64,000 nucleotides of DNA from Akkermansia sp. (GTDB lineage Bacteria; Verrucomicrobiota; Verrucomicrobiia; Verrucomicrobiales; Akkermansiaceae). Shown piece by piece: positions 46,851-55,597 of this stretch. The notes beneath the pieces were generated by a model. It was given only the letters and a program-made list of their open reading frames with translations, was not told the origin of the DNA and ran no database searches. How positions within the stretch are numbered: position 1 is the first letter of the stretch; the number at the start of each line of letters is the position of its first letter. Location of the stretch: assembly GCF_020860705.1 (NCBI RefSeq), contig NZ_JAJBTT010000019.1, positions 1 to 64,000 on the forward strand. Reading direction: 5' to 3'. Both the position numbers and the translations under genes were made by a program.

Positions 46851-48181
46851 GCGTCCACCCCGCTTTCCATGGTAGGTTCATTTTCCTTCTTTTCCGGGGG
46901 GAGAAGCAGGATGGAGGAAACACGGTTGTGATCCATCTTCTCCACCACCAGGACGCGCCCGGCAATAATCAGACGGTCCCCCTCCTTGGGAATGCAGGAC
47001 ATGTGCTTGATCACGCAGCCGCCCACCGTAGTAGCGCCGTTCATCAGGAAAGGCACCAGGCATTCCGCCTTGTGGGCGCGCATCATGCCGGGAATGCGCA
47101 CGGAACCGTCCGCCAGGTTCTCCACCTTTTCCCCGGAGCGGATAAATTCCTCATCAATATCCCCCACCATTTCACCCAGCAGGCGTTCCAGCGTCACCAG
47201 CCCCACAAACTTGCCGTACTCATCCAGCACAAAAGCTTCCTTGGCCTTGTCCTCCCGCAGCCGGGACATCAGCATCTCCACCGTCTGCATCTCCATCACG
47301 CACGGCGCCTGCCGCAGCATGGAGCGCAGGGGGGGAAGAATTCCCTTTTCCGCATAGGCGGCCACCATGTCCTTGATATGCAGCATGCCGATCACGGACT
47401 CACGGTTCCCTTCATACACGGGAATATGCGTATGGGGCCTGTCCGCAATCATGTTCAGAATATCCTCCTGGGTGGCGTCCACATCCAGGCAAACCAACTG
47501 GAAACGGGGAATCATGATTTGTTCCACCGTGCGTTCCGCCAGGGAAAGAGCGCTATGAAGCCGTTCATGCTCATCTTCTTCCAGCATCCCTCCCTGGTGG
47601 CTTTCATCCAGCAGCATATTGATCTCCTGCTGGGAATGGATGTGCTGGTGGCCTCCCGGCGGCAGGCGGAACAGCTTGAGAAGCAGAAGACCGCTTCCAT
47701 TCAGGAAATCAATGAACCATGCAAAGAAGGTCAGCGTCCAGCGCATGGGGTAATACGTATACAGGGCCGCCTGCCTGGGAAACTGCAAAGCCAGGGACTT
47801 GGGCATCAATTCCCCCAGAATCACCTGCAAAACCGTCAGACCGATCAATACCACAATGGCGGCGGCGGAATTGGCCATGACGGAATCCATGCCGCCGAAC
47901 CGTTCAAACAGGGGGTGCAGGTAGGCGGCCAGCTCCACCTGGCCGTACGCGCCCAGAACCAGGCTGGAAATGGTAATGCCGAACTGGCAGGCCGCAATGT
48001 AGCGGTCCAGCTCCCTGGTATTCTCCAAAATCCTCAGCAAATGGGCAGCCACCTTGCTGCCATCTTCCGCCATCTCCCGGATCATGTTGCGGCGCACGCT
48101 CACGGCGGCGAATTCTGCGGCAACGTAAAAGGCGTTGACCAGAATAAGGAAAAGGATAACGAAGATGATAAAAAGAATCAT
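46847..48181 (-). CDS. CNNM/CorC (HlyC/CorC) family membrane protein, first of a tandem pair
   Basis: This 444-residue paralogue of the following gene has the same order: CNNM transmembrane domain (AACQFGITISSLVLGAYGQ and LGELMPKSLALQFPRQAALY), CBS pair (EQIMIPRFQLVCLD, IGMLHIKDMV, FVLDEYGKFVGLVTLERLL) and CorC_HlyC domain (TTVGGCVIKHMSCIPKEGDR). The CBS domains usually bind ATP-Mg2+. It leads the two-gene operon and is divergent from the M42 peptidase gene. Confidence 0.92.
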   Translation of the reverse strand: MILFIIFVILFLILVNAFYVAAEFAAVSVRRNMIREMAEDGSKVAAHLLRILENTRELDRYIAACQFGITISSLVLGAYGQVELAAYLHPLFERFGGMDSVMANSAAAIVVLIGLTVLQVILGELMPKSLALQFPRQAALYTYYPMRWTLTFFAWFIDFLNGSGLLLLKLFRLPPGGHQHIHSQQEINMLLDESHQGGMLEEDEHERLHSALSLAERTVEQIMIPRFQLVCLDVDATQEDILNMIADRPHTHIPVYEGNRESVIGMLHIKDMVAAYAEKGILPPLRSMLRQAPCVMEMQTVEMLMSRLREDKAKEAFVLDEYGKFVGLVTLERLLGEMVGDIDEEFIRSGEKVENLADGSVRIPGMMRAHKAECLVPFLMNGATTVGGCVIKHMSCIPKEGDRLIIAGRVLVVEKMDHNRVSSILLLPPEKKENEPTMESGVDA

Positions 48182-48313
48182 GTATGCCGGGGGCGCCCGT
48201 AAAACGCAACGAGCATCCGCATCATAGAGATCCCAAAAAACCTGTCAAGAACGGGAAACAAAAAAATCTGCCATAGTATCCATTTCTCCTTTTCCATTAA
48301 CCTTCCTCCGGCA

Positions 48314-48343
48314 TTGCTTCCTGCTTTTCTTCCATGGTAGAGT
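48314..48343 (+). promoter_or_regulatory. Possible promoter of the M42 peptidase gene
   Basis: TTGCTT (48314-48319), an 18-base spacer and TAGAGT (48338-48343) would start transcription at or next to the ATG at 48349. Both boxes are imperfect. Confidence 0.3.
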
Positions 48344-48348
48344 AAAGC

Positions 48349-49539
48349 ATGTCCGCTATCCGCCTGCTGCTGCTCCCCCTGCTCTTTCTGAATCTCTGCA
48401 TGGCCTCCGCGCCGGAAACGCCGCCTTTCAACGGACAATCCATGGAAAGGCTGACTTCCCTGCTGAGCATTCCATCGTCCTCCGGAGCGGAAGGCCCTTT
48501 CCAGCAATTCTGGTTGAAGCACGTCAAGCCCCTGGCGGACAGTTCCGGAACGGATGCGCATCAAAATGCCTGGGCAACGTTCCGCAGCTCGGATCCGGAC
48601 GCACCGGAACTGCTGATAGACGCCCATGCGGATGAAGTAGGCGTTGTCATTGCAGACATTACTCCAAACGGGTTCCTGAAAGTAAGGCCCGTCGGCTTTC
48701 CGGACTTCCAGTCCATGCTTTCCTGCCCTTACCGCTTTGACGGAGAGCACGGTCCCGTCACCGCCTTTGCAGGATCGGTGCCCGGCTGGTGGCTGAACCT
48801 CACCCCCCTGCCGGCAGGTGGGGAATACATTCTATTTGACGCAGGGGCTTCCAGCGCGGAGGAAGTCCGGGACATGGGCCTGAGCGTCGGGCAACGGGGC
48901 GTTCCCGCCACCAAACCGGAACTGCTGCACGGCTCGCGCCTGATGGCCCACGGCCTGGACTGCCGCCTCAATTCCTTCATGCTGATGGAACTGGCCTCCT
49001 TCCTGGCCAAGCATAAAAAAGACCTGAAATACCATGTAACGCTCCTTTCCTCCTCCCAGGAGGAAATAGGCCTGGTGGGCGCTACGGCCTATTGCGGCAG
49101 GAATTACCCCAAACTGGCCATTGTCATTGACTGTACGGTGGATACCGTCCAGCTCAACGATCTCCCGTCCCACGAAAAAAACGGGAGGCTGACGCTCCAG
49201 TCCATGGGAAAAGGCCCCGTCATCTTCACCCATGAAAATATCTTTTGCCAGCCCATCACCACGCAGCTCCTCCAGCTGGCGGAGAAGCACCGGATTCCGT
49301 TACAGAAAGACGCCACCTTCCCTCCCGGAATGGCCAACTTCGTCCCCGTCAAGCTTTACGGCGGCCAGGCCTCCCTCCTGGGGCCTCCCATCCGCTATAT
49401 GCATTCCCCGCGGGAACTGGCGGACCTGAAGGACGTGAAAGCTACGCTGGACCTGCTGGGCCGCTTTCTGTGCACCCTTCCGCCCCCAGCATTAAAGCAG
49501 GGCACGGAGAACAAGGCGAAGGAAGGACAAAAGCCCTGA
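48349..49539 (+). CDS. M42-family aminopeptidase-like zinc peptidase with signal peptide
   Basis: This 396-residue protein has metal-site motifs of the M42 (glutamyl aminopeptidase/TET) family in order: LIDAHADEVGVVI (first zinc His), HGLDCRLNSFMLM (the bridging Asp of the usual LDDR/FDNR), SSSQEEIGLVGA (catalytic Glu pair), and RYMHSPREL (last His). Two things are odd. It begins with a good signal peptide (LLLLPLLFLNLCMASA), whereas M42 enzymes are normally cytoplasmic, and the second residue of the DD/DN motif is Cys. It may trim peptides outside the cytoplasm. The metal ligands appear complete, so activity is likely. Confidence 0.85.
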   Translation: MSAIRLLLLPLLFLNLCMASAPETPPFNGQSMERLTSLLSIPSSSGAEGPFQQFWLKHVKPLADSSGTDAHQNAWATFRSSDPDAPELLIDAHADEVGVVIADITPNGFLKVRPVGFPDFQSMLSCPYRFDGEHGPVTAFAGSVPGWWLNLTPLPAGGEYILFDAGASSAEEVRDMGLSVGQRGVPATKPELLHGSRLMAHGLDCRLNSFMLMELASFLAKHKKDLKYHVTLLSSSQEEIGLVGATAYCGRNYPKLAIVIDCTVDTVQLNDLPSHEKNGRLTLQSMGKGPVIFTHENIFCQPITTQLLQLAEKHRIPLQKDATFPPGMANFVPVKLYGGQASLLGPPIRYMHSPRELADLKDVKATLDLLGRFLCTLPPPALKQGTENKAKEGQKP

Positions 49540-49620
49540 ACGTCCAAATCTGCCGGCAGGATTCATCAATATTCAAAGGGACTCTTCCGGACATTCTGGA
49601 AACAGGATCCGGACGGCTTC

Positions 49621-49869
49621 CTATTTGGAACCGTCATCCTCCAGATCAAGCAAGCAATGCCTGATCCAGAAAAAAGATTCCCCTTCCGGATGATTTTCCA
49701 GTTTCCCCAGAAACTCTTCCGCACTCTTCCGATCCGGAAACGATTTCGAAAAAACATCCGCTACCAGCAGGATTTCCTTATACAAAAAAGCACCGCTGTC
49801 CGCCCCCATTGCCAGATAAAAATAAAACCTTTTCCCTTTAGCCTCCGAAGGTACATCCAACCAAGACAA
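49621..49869 (-). CDS. Small protein of unknown function, possibly a 5'-damaged gene
   Basis: The 82-residue frame starts with TTG at 49869 and reads like real coding sequence (GKRFYFYLAMGADSGAFLYK, ESFFWIRHCLLDLEDD). The same frame is open a further 60 or so bases upstream without a start codon. An ATG at 49942, directly after the pnp terminator T-run, enters a different frame (MLKSG, stop). One base deleted near 49927 would join them into a protein of about 106 residues. So this is either a short gene with a TTG start or a frameshifted remnant. Function unknown. Confidence 0.4.
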   Translation of the reverse strand: MSWLDVPSEAKGKRFYFYLAMGADSGAFLYKEILLVADVFSKSFPDRKSAEEFLGKLENHPEGESFFWIRHCLLDLEDDGSK

Positions 49870-49942
49870 TTCGGAAACCTCTACCTCACGTTTGTTCCGT
49901 ATCAGAAAAAAACGGCCGCTGTTTTTATCCTGATTTCAGCAT

Positions 49943-49980
49943 AAAAAAGCCCCGCTCCCGGAACAAACCGGAAACGGGGC
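49943..49980 (-). terminator. Terminator of pnp
   Basis: Read on the minus strand, GCCCCG (49980-49975) pairs with CGGGGC (49954-49949), with an inner CCGG/CCGG pairing, followed by six T. It lies about 30 bases beyond the pnp stop. Confidence 0.75.
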
Positions 49981-50010
49981 TGGAAGTTTAAAGGTTTAAC
50001 GGAAAAACCG

Positions 50011-52155
50011 TTATTCCGTGATACCGGCAGCTTCCGCTTCGGCAGCCTTGGCGTCGCGCAGAGCGGCGCGAACGGACATCTTCACGCGGCCCTTGTCGTC
50101 AATGCCAATGCACTTGGCGGTCACCACGTCTCCCACGCTGACGACGTCTTCCGTCTTGGCGGTGCGGCCTTCGGCCAGCTCGGAGATGTGAATCAGGCCG
50201 TCCTTGCCGGGAAGCACTTCCATGAACGCGCCAAAGGTGGTCGTGGAAACGATCTTGCCCGTGTACAGTTCACCGATTTCAATGGTCTTGAACATGCGGG
50301 TGACCAGGTCCAGCGCACGGTCCAGGCCTTCCTGCTTGGAGGCGTAGATGTGCACGGTGCCGTCTTCTTCAATGTTGATGTCAGCGCCGGATTCAGCCTG
50401 GATGGCCTTGATGTTCTTGCCGCCGGGGCCAATCAGCTCGCCAATGCGGTCGGCGGGAATCTTGGTGGTCTCAATGCGGGGAGCATTCGGGCTCATCTGG
50501 GCCGGAGCGGCAATGGAGTCATTCATGACCTTCAGCACGTCCGTACGGCCGGCCTTCGCCACGTGAATGGCTTCTTCCAGAATGGAGAGGGGGATGCCGG
50601 GCAGCTTGAGGTCCAGCTGGTAGCCCGTCACGCCTTCCGACGTGCCGCAAAGCTTGAAGTCCATGTCGCCATAGAAGTCTTCAGAACCGATGATGTCCAG
50701 AAGGGTCTTGTAGGTGGTGATTTCATGCTGGTCATTCTGTTCCGTCACCAGGCCCACGGAAATGCCGGCCACGGGGCGCTTGAGGGGTACGCCGGCCGCC
50801 AGCAGGGACATAGTGCCCGCGCAGACGGAAGCCATGGAGGTGGAACCGTTGGATTCCATGATTTCAGAAGAAACGCGGATGGCGTACGGGAATTCCTGTT
50901 CGCTCGGCACGACCGGGAAGATGGAACGTTCCGCCAGGGCGCCATGGCCGATTTCACGACGGTTCTGACCGCCGAAACGGCCGGTGTCACCCACGGAGAA
51001 GGGCGGGAAGTTGTAGTGCAGGATGAAGCGCTTTTCATTCACGCTGCCCGTGTAGTTGTCCATGTACTGGCGTTCTTCCATCGGGGCGAGCGTCGCCAGG
51101 CAGAGAGACATCGTTTCACCGCGGGCGAACATGGCGGAACCGTGCACCACGGGAGGCAGAACGTTGATTTCCGCCGTCAGGGGACGCAGCTGCTTGAGGG
51201 CGCGGCCGTCGGCGCGCTTGTCCTTTTCCATGATGGAGATGCGGAAGGCCTTCTTCTGGATGTATTCAAAGACCTGTTCCACGTCAAAGTCGGTGGCTTC
51301 CGGATGGCGTTCCTTGATGGCGGCTTCCACTTCGTCGCGCAGGGCGCCCACCTTCTTCTGCCGTTCCACCTTGGAGGCGGCATAAATGGCTTCTTCAATG
51401 CGGTCCCCGGCGATTTCATAGCCGATTTCCAGCAGTTCCGGCTTGGCGAGGCAGAGTTCATAGGAACGCTTTTCCTTGCCGCACACGGCACGGAGTTCTT
51501 CCTGCTTTTCGCAGATGACCTTCACGTTTTCCTGGGCAAGGCGCAAGGCGGCGATGAAGTCTTCTTCCGGCAGTTCGTTGGCGGAACCTTCAATCATGAT
51601 GACTTGGTCCTTCGTGCCGGCAAACACCAGGTCAAGCTGGCTGTTTTCCCGCTGGGAGTTGGTCGGGTTGATGACGAACTGGCCGTCAACGCGGCCCACG
51701 CGCACGGCGCCCACGGGTTCGGCAAAGGGAAGGTCGGAAACGACGCAGGCGGCGGAAGCGCCGTTAATGCTCAGGATGTCCGGTTCGTTTTCACCGTCGG
51801 CAGAGAGCAGAAGGGAAATAACCTGCGTATCGTAGAAGTATCCCTTGGGGAACATCGGACGCAGGGGACGGTCCGTCATGCGGCACGTCAGGATTTCTTT
51901 TTCCGTGGGGCGGCCTTCACGCTTGAAGTAGCCGCCGGGGAACATGCCCGCAGCAGCGGCCTTTTCCTTGTATTCCACGGACAGGGGGAAGAAGGTCTGG
52001 CCTTCCTTGACTTTGGTGGCGCTCACCACGGTCACGAGAACGACGGTGTCGCCGCTGCGGACGACTACGGCGCCGTCTGCAAGACGGGCCATTTTACCGG
52101 TTTCAATCGTAATGGGATTCGTACCAACGTTGCATTCAACTGAATGTATGCTCAT
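50011..52155 (-). CDS. pnp: Polyribonucleotide nucleotidyltransferase (PNPase)
   Basis: Phosphorolytic 3'-5' exoribonuclease of the RNA degradosome. The 714 residues show the normal order: first RNase PH domain (GDTVVLVTVVSATKVKEG, FFPLSVEYKEKAAAAGMFPGG, RPLRPMFP), a helical domain, a second RNase PH domain (LPPVVHGSAMFARGETMSL, FNFPPFSVGDTGR-like HYNFPPFSVGDTGRFGGQNR, MASVCAGTMSLLAAGVP), then KH (IGELIGPGGKNIKAIQAES) and S1 (GELYTGKIVSTTTFGAFMEV). It has a long structured upstream region and its own terminator. It is not next to rpsO, unlike in E. coli. Confidence 0.97.
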   Translation of the reverse strand: MSIHSVECNVGTNPITIETGKMARLADGAVVVRSGDTVVLVTVVSATKVKEGQTFFPLSVEYKEKAAAAGMFPGGYFKREGRPTEKEILTCRMTDRPLRPMFPKGYFYDTQVISLLLSADGENEPDILSINGASAACVVSDLPFAEPVGAVRVGRVDGQFVINPTNSQRENSQLDLVFAGTKDQVIMIEGSANELPEEDFIAALRLAQENVKVICEKQEELRAVCGKEKRSYELCLAKPELLEIGYEIAGDRIEEAIYAASKVERQKKVGALRDEVEAAIKERHPEATDFDVEQVFEYIQKKAFRISIMEKDKRADGRALKQLRPLTAEINVLPPVVHGSAMFARGETMSLCLATLAPMEERQYMDNYTGSVNEKRFILHYNFPPFSVGDTGRFGGQNRREIGHGALAERSIFPVVPSEQEFPYAIRVSSEIMESNGSTSMASVCAGTMSLLAAGVPLKRPVAGISVGLVTEQNDQHEITTYKTLLDIIGSEDFYGDMDFKLCGTSEGVTGYQLDLKLPGIPLSILEEAIHVAKAGRTDVLKVMNDSIAAPAQMSPNAPRIETTKIPADRIGELIGPGGKNIKAIQAESGADINIEEDGTVHIYASKQEGLDRALDLVTRMFKTIEIGELYTGKIVSTTTFGAFMEVLPGKDGLIHISELAEGRTAKTEDVVSVGDVVTAKCIGIDDKGRVKMSVRAALRDAKAAEAEAAGITE

Positions 52156-52610
52156 TATATTCTTGTCTTTCAGTCACCCGCAGCCTCATCAGCCCATTCA
52201 GACCGGCTCCGGGCGGGAAGCCTGAATGGCGTCAGGTACGGGCAGTGCCTCAGGAAGAGTTTTATCCACGGCAGTTTTTTCCCGAAATAAAAGGGAACAC
52301 TGTCCGCGCGGCAGGGCGCACATCCCAGATGGATCAAACGCTCCGGCCCAGTCTTACCGGCTTGACAGCCTGTGAAAATCCGAAAATTTCTCAAGGCATG
52401 CCCGACAGAAACGCACCGGAAAACTAGTCCCCGAACGTCGGATGCCAGCATAAGCCCTGTCAAGGAGAATGCAAGCAAATAGTTTGATACCCCCACTATT
52501 CCGGGCTTTTCCCAACAACATGCCAAAATAACATTCCAGCAACGCCAGCCGTTTCTACCCGCCGGAAAACTTCCACCGGAACGGATTCAGCCGATGCTGA
52601 TAGAAAACCC
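52156..52610 (-). promoter_or_regulatory. Putative structured 5' leader of pnp
   Basis: This 455-base gap holds several minus-strand hairpins. CCATTCAG (52194-52201) pairs with CTGAATGG (52222-52229) 38 bases before the pnp ATG. CAGT plus TTCCC (52272-52283) pairs with GGGAA and ACTG (52293-52302). An 8-bp stem CTTGACAG (52361-52368) / CTGTCAAG (52457-52464) encloses GGCAT-CCGAC (52395-52406) / GTCGGATGCC (52437-52446). An innermost stem has U-G wobbles only on the minus strand, which favours a minus-strand RNA. E. coli pnp is autoregulated through a leader hairpin; a similar role is an inference. Confidence 0.4.
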
Positions 52611-54032
52611 TTACTTACCTGAAGAAGCGGGGAGGCGGCGCCATCCGCCGCCCAGGGCCTTGCAGAATTTGACCACGGCATTCAACCGCATCTGCGCGGC
52701 GTCCGCCATGTCCAGCTCCCCGCTCAACAGGTTCCTGTGCGTATCCAGAGCGTCCATCAGCCCCACGTACCCGGCCTCATACTGCTTGGAGGCAATGTCC
52801 CAGCTGCGGCGCAGGCACTTCACCTCGTCAAGGGTGGCCTCGTAAACCTCCGCACTTTTACGGCGTTCCACCAGGGCGTCCCGGATTTCCCGGAAGGCGT
52901 TCAGCACGGCCTGCTCATAGGCGGCCTGGACGGCAGCGCATTCGGCGTCCGCCGCACGAACGGCGGCACGCTTTCTTCCCCCGTCGAACAGCGTCTGGAG
53001 AATGCCTGCACCCAAATCAACATTCCTGGAAGGCTGGTTCAGCAATTCGTTCAGCTGGGTACTGACCTGCCCCAGTTTTCCCGTCAGCACCAGGGAGGGC
53101 AACCTGTCCTTCCGCGCCGCCTCCTTTCCGTAAAAGGCGGCTTTCAGGCGGGATTCCAGTTCCCATATATCCGGACGGCGTTCAATCATGTCACCGGGAA
53201 TCCGGGCCGGGATGGCCGGGGGGGAGGCCAGCAGGGCGGCATTGCCTCCGCCGGGCAGCCCGCCCTTCATCACCTCCCTGGGGCTGTTCCCCACCAGGAC
53301 GGACAGCACACTTTCAGCACGGGACAGCTCGTTTTCCGCCAGCTTCAGCTGGGCCAAGGTTTTGGAACGCTCCGCCTGAACGCGGCGCAGGGCAAGTTCC
53401 GGATACTGCCCCTGCACAAACCTTTTTTCATACATGGCGCAGGTCTGTTCATAGGAGGCGTGAACGTGCCGGATGATGAGGCATTTTTCCTCCCAGGTAC
53501 GCACATTGATGTAGGCGGAGGCCACTTCCGCCGTCAGCCGCAGGTAAACGGCATCCCGCGCCGCGGAGGAAGCCAGCAGCTCCGAACGGGCAGCCTCCGT
53601 GCGCGCCCGCAGCTTTCCCCACAGGTCCACTTCATAGGAAAGCACCCCGGACATGGACCACAAATCCCTTGACCGGTCCGGCAGGTTGTCCATGTAACGT
53701 TCTCCTTCGGACAGTTCCTGCCTGTTGGCGCCGGCTTTCAGTTCAGCCTGGGGCAGCAGGACGGCGCCCGCCTGCGCCGCCAGGGCGGCAGCCTCATCCA
53801 CCAAAGCGGAGGCGCGGACAAGATCGCGGTTATGCGCCACCGCCTTTTCTTCCAGGCTGTTCAATGCGCGGTCATTGAAAATGCGCCACCACCCCTGTCC
53901 CACGGGAGAAGTCCGGGCCGTCCCCTCCGGCATTTCCATGACGGGTCTTTCAAAGACGCCCGGACTGCCGCAGGACGCCAGCAGCGCAACCAGAACGGAC
54001 GGAGCTGAAAGAAGAGAAAGCAAACGGTTCAT
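52611..54032 (-). CDS. Outer-membrane efflux lipoprotein (TolC/NodT type)
   Basis: The start at 54032 gives a lipoprotein signal (LLSLLSAPSVLVALLASC, lipid Cys21), and its ATG overlaps the stop of the MFS gene (ATGA). The 473-residue protein has the duplicated OEP architecture of NodT-type factors: early WWRIFNDRALNSLEEKAVAHNRDL, then long helical hairpins, with DLGAGILQTLFDGGRKRAAV in the second repeat and KQYEAGYVGLMDALDTHRNL near the end. It forms the outer-membrane duct of the tripartite pump encoded upstream. The longer frame to 54236 lies inside the MFS gene and is rejected. Confidence 0.92.
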   Translation of the reverse strand: MNRLLSLLSAPSVLVALLASCGSPGVFERPVMEMPEGTARTSPVGQGWWRIFNDRALNSLEEKAVAHNRDLVRASALVDEAAALAAQAGAVLLPQAELKAGANRQELSEGERYMDNLPDRSRDLWSMSGVLSYEVDLWGKLRARTEAARSELLASSAARDAVYLRLTAEVASAYINVRTWEEKCLIIRHVHASYEQTCAMYEKRFVQGQYPELALRRVQAERSKTLAQLKLAENELSRAESVLSVLVGNSPREVMKGGLPGGGNAALLASPPAIPARIPGDMIERRPDIWELESRLKAAFYGKEAARKDRLPSLVLTGKLGQVSTQLNELLNQPSRNVDLGAGILQTLFDGGRKRAAVRAADAECAAVQAAYEQAVLNAFREIRDALVERRKSAEVYEATLDEVKCLRRSWDIASKQYEAGYVGLMDALDTHRNLLSGELDMADAAQMRLNAVVKFCKALGGGWRRLPASSGK

Positions 54033-55588
54033 GAAGCAGCCTTCCTTTCCGGGCCGGATTTCAGGCAGCACAGCGCGAACAGGACTCCGGCAGCCCCCAC
54101 GATCACCGTACAAAGATAAAAAGTATCCACGGAAAAAACCTGGCTCTGGAGCGCTACGGCCTTCTGCAGTACCGCATCCACAGACGCATGGATTTCCCGC
54201 GCCGTTCCTCCGGTTTCCGCAAAATGCTGCTGCCACATGTCAAGCGTGTGAACCGTTCCCGGAGAATCGTCCCTGACCTGTTCCGCCATGCCGAAGCGGA
54301 ACTCCGTCTTCATATGGGCCAATACGGTGCTCACGCTGCTGACATACAGGGAGATGAAAACGTACCGCACGGTGTTCAGCGTCCGGGAGGAAGCGGCGGC
54401 GGAACGCCCCTCCACCCCTCTCAGGGCAAGCGGCGTAGCCGTATTGAGACAGAAGGCGTAACCGACGCCGAATATCCCCAGGGGCCACGCCACGTCCAGC
54501 CAGGAACACCCCGCATCCAGGCGGGAAAGGAAAAAGGCGGAGGCTCCCAGCGCCAGCAGCCCAGCCATCATGCCCACCCTCAGGGCCAGTTTTCCCTTGT
54601 GCATCAGGGGAAGCACGAGAACCGCCCCGCCGCAAAACCCGGCCACCAGAATCATAAACACATAGGCGATTCCCACCGGTTCATAATTCATCACATTGCG
54701 CATGAACTGCACCGTTCCCACACGCACCCAGCAAATGCAGAAAATGTTGCACAGGGAAGCCAGCAGGCCGCACAGAAACCGCCAGTTTCCCAGCACGCGG
54801 ACGTCCAGCAGGGGGGTGCGGTGGGTCATGCAGGAGATGAAGGCCAGGGTAAAGGCGCAACATCCGCCGTACATCCAGCCCAGCACGCTGGGAACCGTCC
54901 AGCCGTCCGTCTCCCCGTAAATAAGCACCATCAGCATGCATACGCATCCCATTCCCACCGCCAGAAAGGAAAACCAGTCAAACTTTCCGCTCTTGGGAAT
55001 CCTCTGGTTGGGAACGTACAGCGTCGTTAAAACGGCCAGAACGGCCGCAGCCGCGCCCACGAGGACAAACAGCCCCCGCCAGTGCCAGTACTGGACCAGC
55101 AGGCAGCCCACCACCGGACTGGCGCAGGAAGCCAGGCCAATGGAACACAGCTTCACCCCCATCGCCACGCTGCGGCGTTCCGGAGGCAGGGCGGCGTTGA
55201 CCAGCCCCGTACCGTAAACCAGGGCCAGCCCTCCTCCCGCCCCTTGAAGGAAGCGGGCCGCAATCATGATGAAAAAATGATCCGCCGCCAATCCAAGCAG
55301 CGACCCGGCCAGCATCATCAGCAAGGCCATGCGCAGGGATCTTCTCAACCCGATGCGCGCCCACAGGTAGGAGGCTACGGTGAATGACAGGGCCGTCCCC
55401 AGCGGACACGCCGCCCCGGACCAGGAAACATCCAGCGTGCCCACGACAAACGTGCCTGACAAATCCGGCGTAGCCGCCGTAATGCATCCCATATTCAGGA
55501 ACGTCAGCATCGTGCAGGTGCAGGCCATCCCTATCAGCAGGCGGCGCTGCCACGCCGGAACCATTGTTTGCTGAACTGAACCGCTCAT
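54029..55588 (-). CDS. MFS drug-efflux transporter, DHA2 (EmrB-like) family
   Basis: This 519-residue inner-membrane protein has about 14 hydrophobic helices, the DHA2 number. The first helices (LLIGMACTCTMLTFLNMGCITAATPDL) correspond to the EmrB motif region, and AARFLQGAGGGLALVYGTGL matches the motif C-like helix 5 of drug/H+ antiporters. It lies 10 bases after the HlyD adaptor gene and overlaps the outer-membrane factor gene, forming an EmrAB-TolC-like proton-driven pump. The substrate is unknown; bile salts or drugs are typical. Confidence 0.92.
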   Translation of the reverse strand: MSGSVQQTMVPAWQRRLLIGMACTCTMLTFLNMGCITAATPDLSGTFVVGTLDVSWSGAACPLGTALSFTVASYLWARIGLRRSLRMALLMMLAGSLLGLAADHFFIMIAARFLQGAGGGLALVYGTGLVNAALPPERRSVAMGVKLCSIGLASCASPVVGCLLVQYWHWRGLFVLVGAAAAVLAVLTTLYVPNQRIPKSGKFDWFSFLAVGMGCVCMLMVLIYGETDGWTVPSVLGWMYGGCCAFTLAFISCMTHRTPLLDVRVLGNWRFLCGLLASLCNIFCICWVRVGTVQFMRNVMNYEPVGIAYVFMILVAGFCGGAVLVLPLMHKGKLALRVGMMAGLLALGASAFFLSRLDAGCSWLDVAWPLGIFGVGYAFCLNTATPLALRGVEGRSAAASSRTLNTVRYVFISLYVSSVSTVLAHMKTEFRFGMAEQVRDDSPGTVHTLDMWQQHFAETGGTAREIHASVDAVLQKAVALQSQVFSVDTFYLCTVIVGAAGVLFALCCLKSGPERKAAS

Positions 55589-55597
55589 ATCCCTCTT

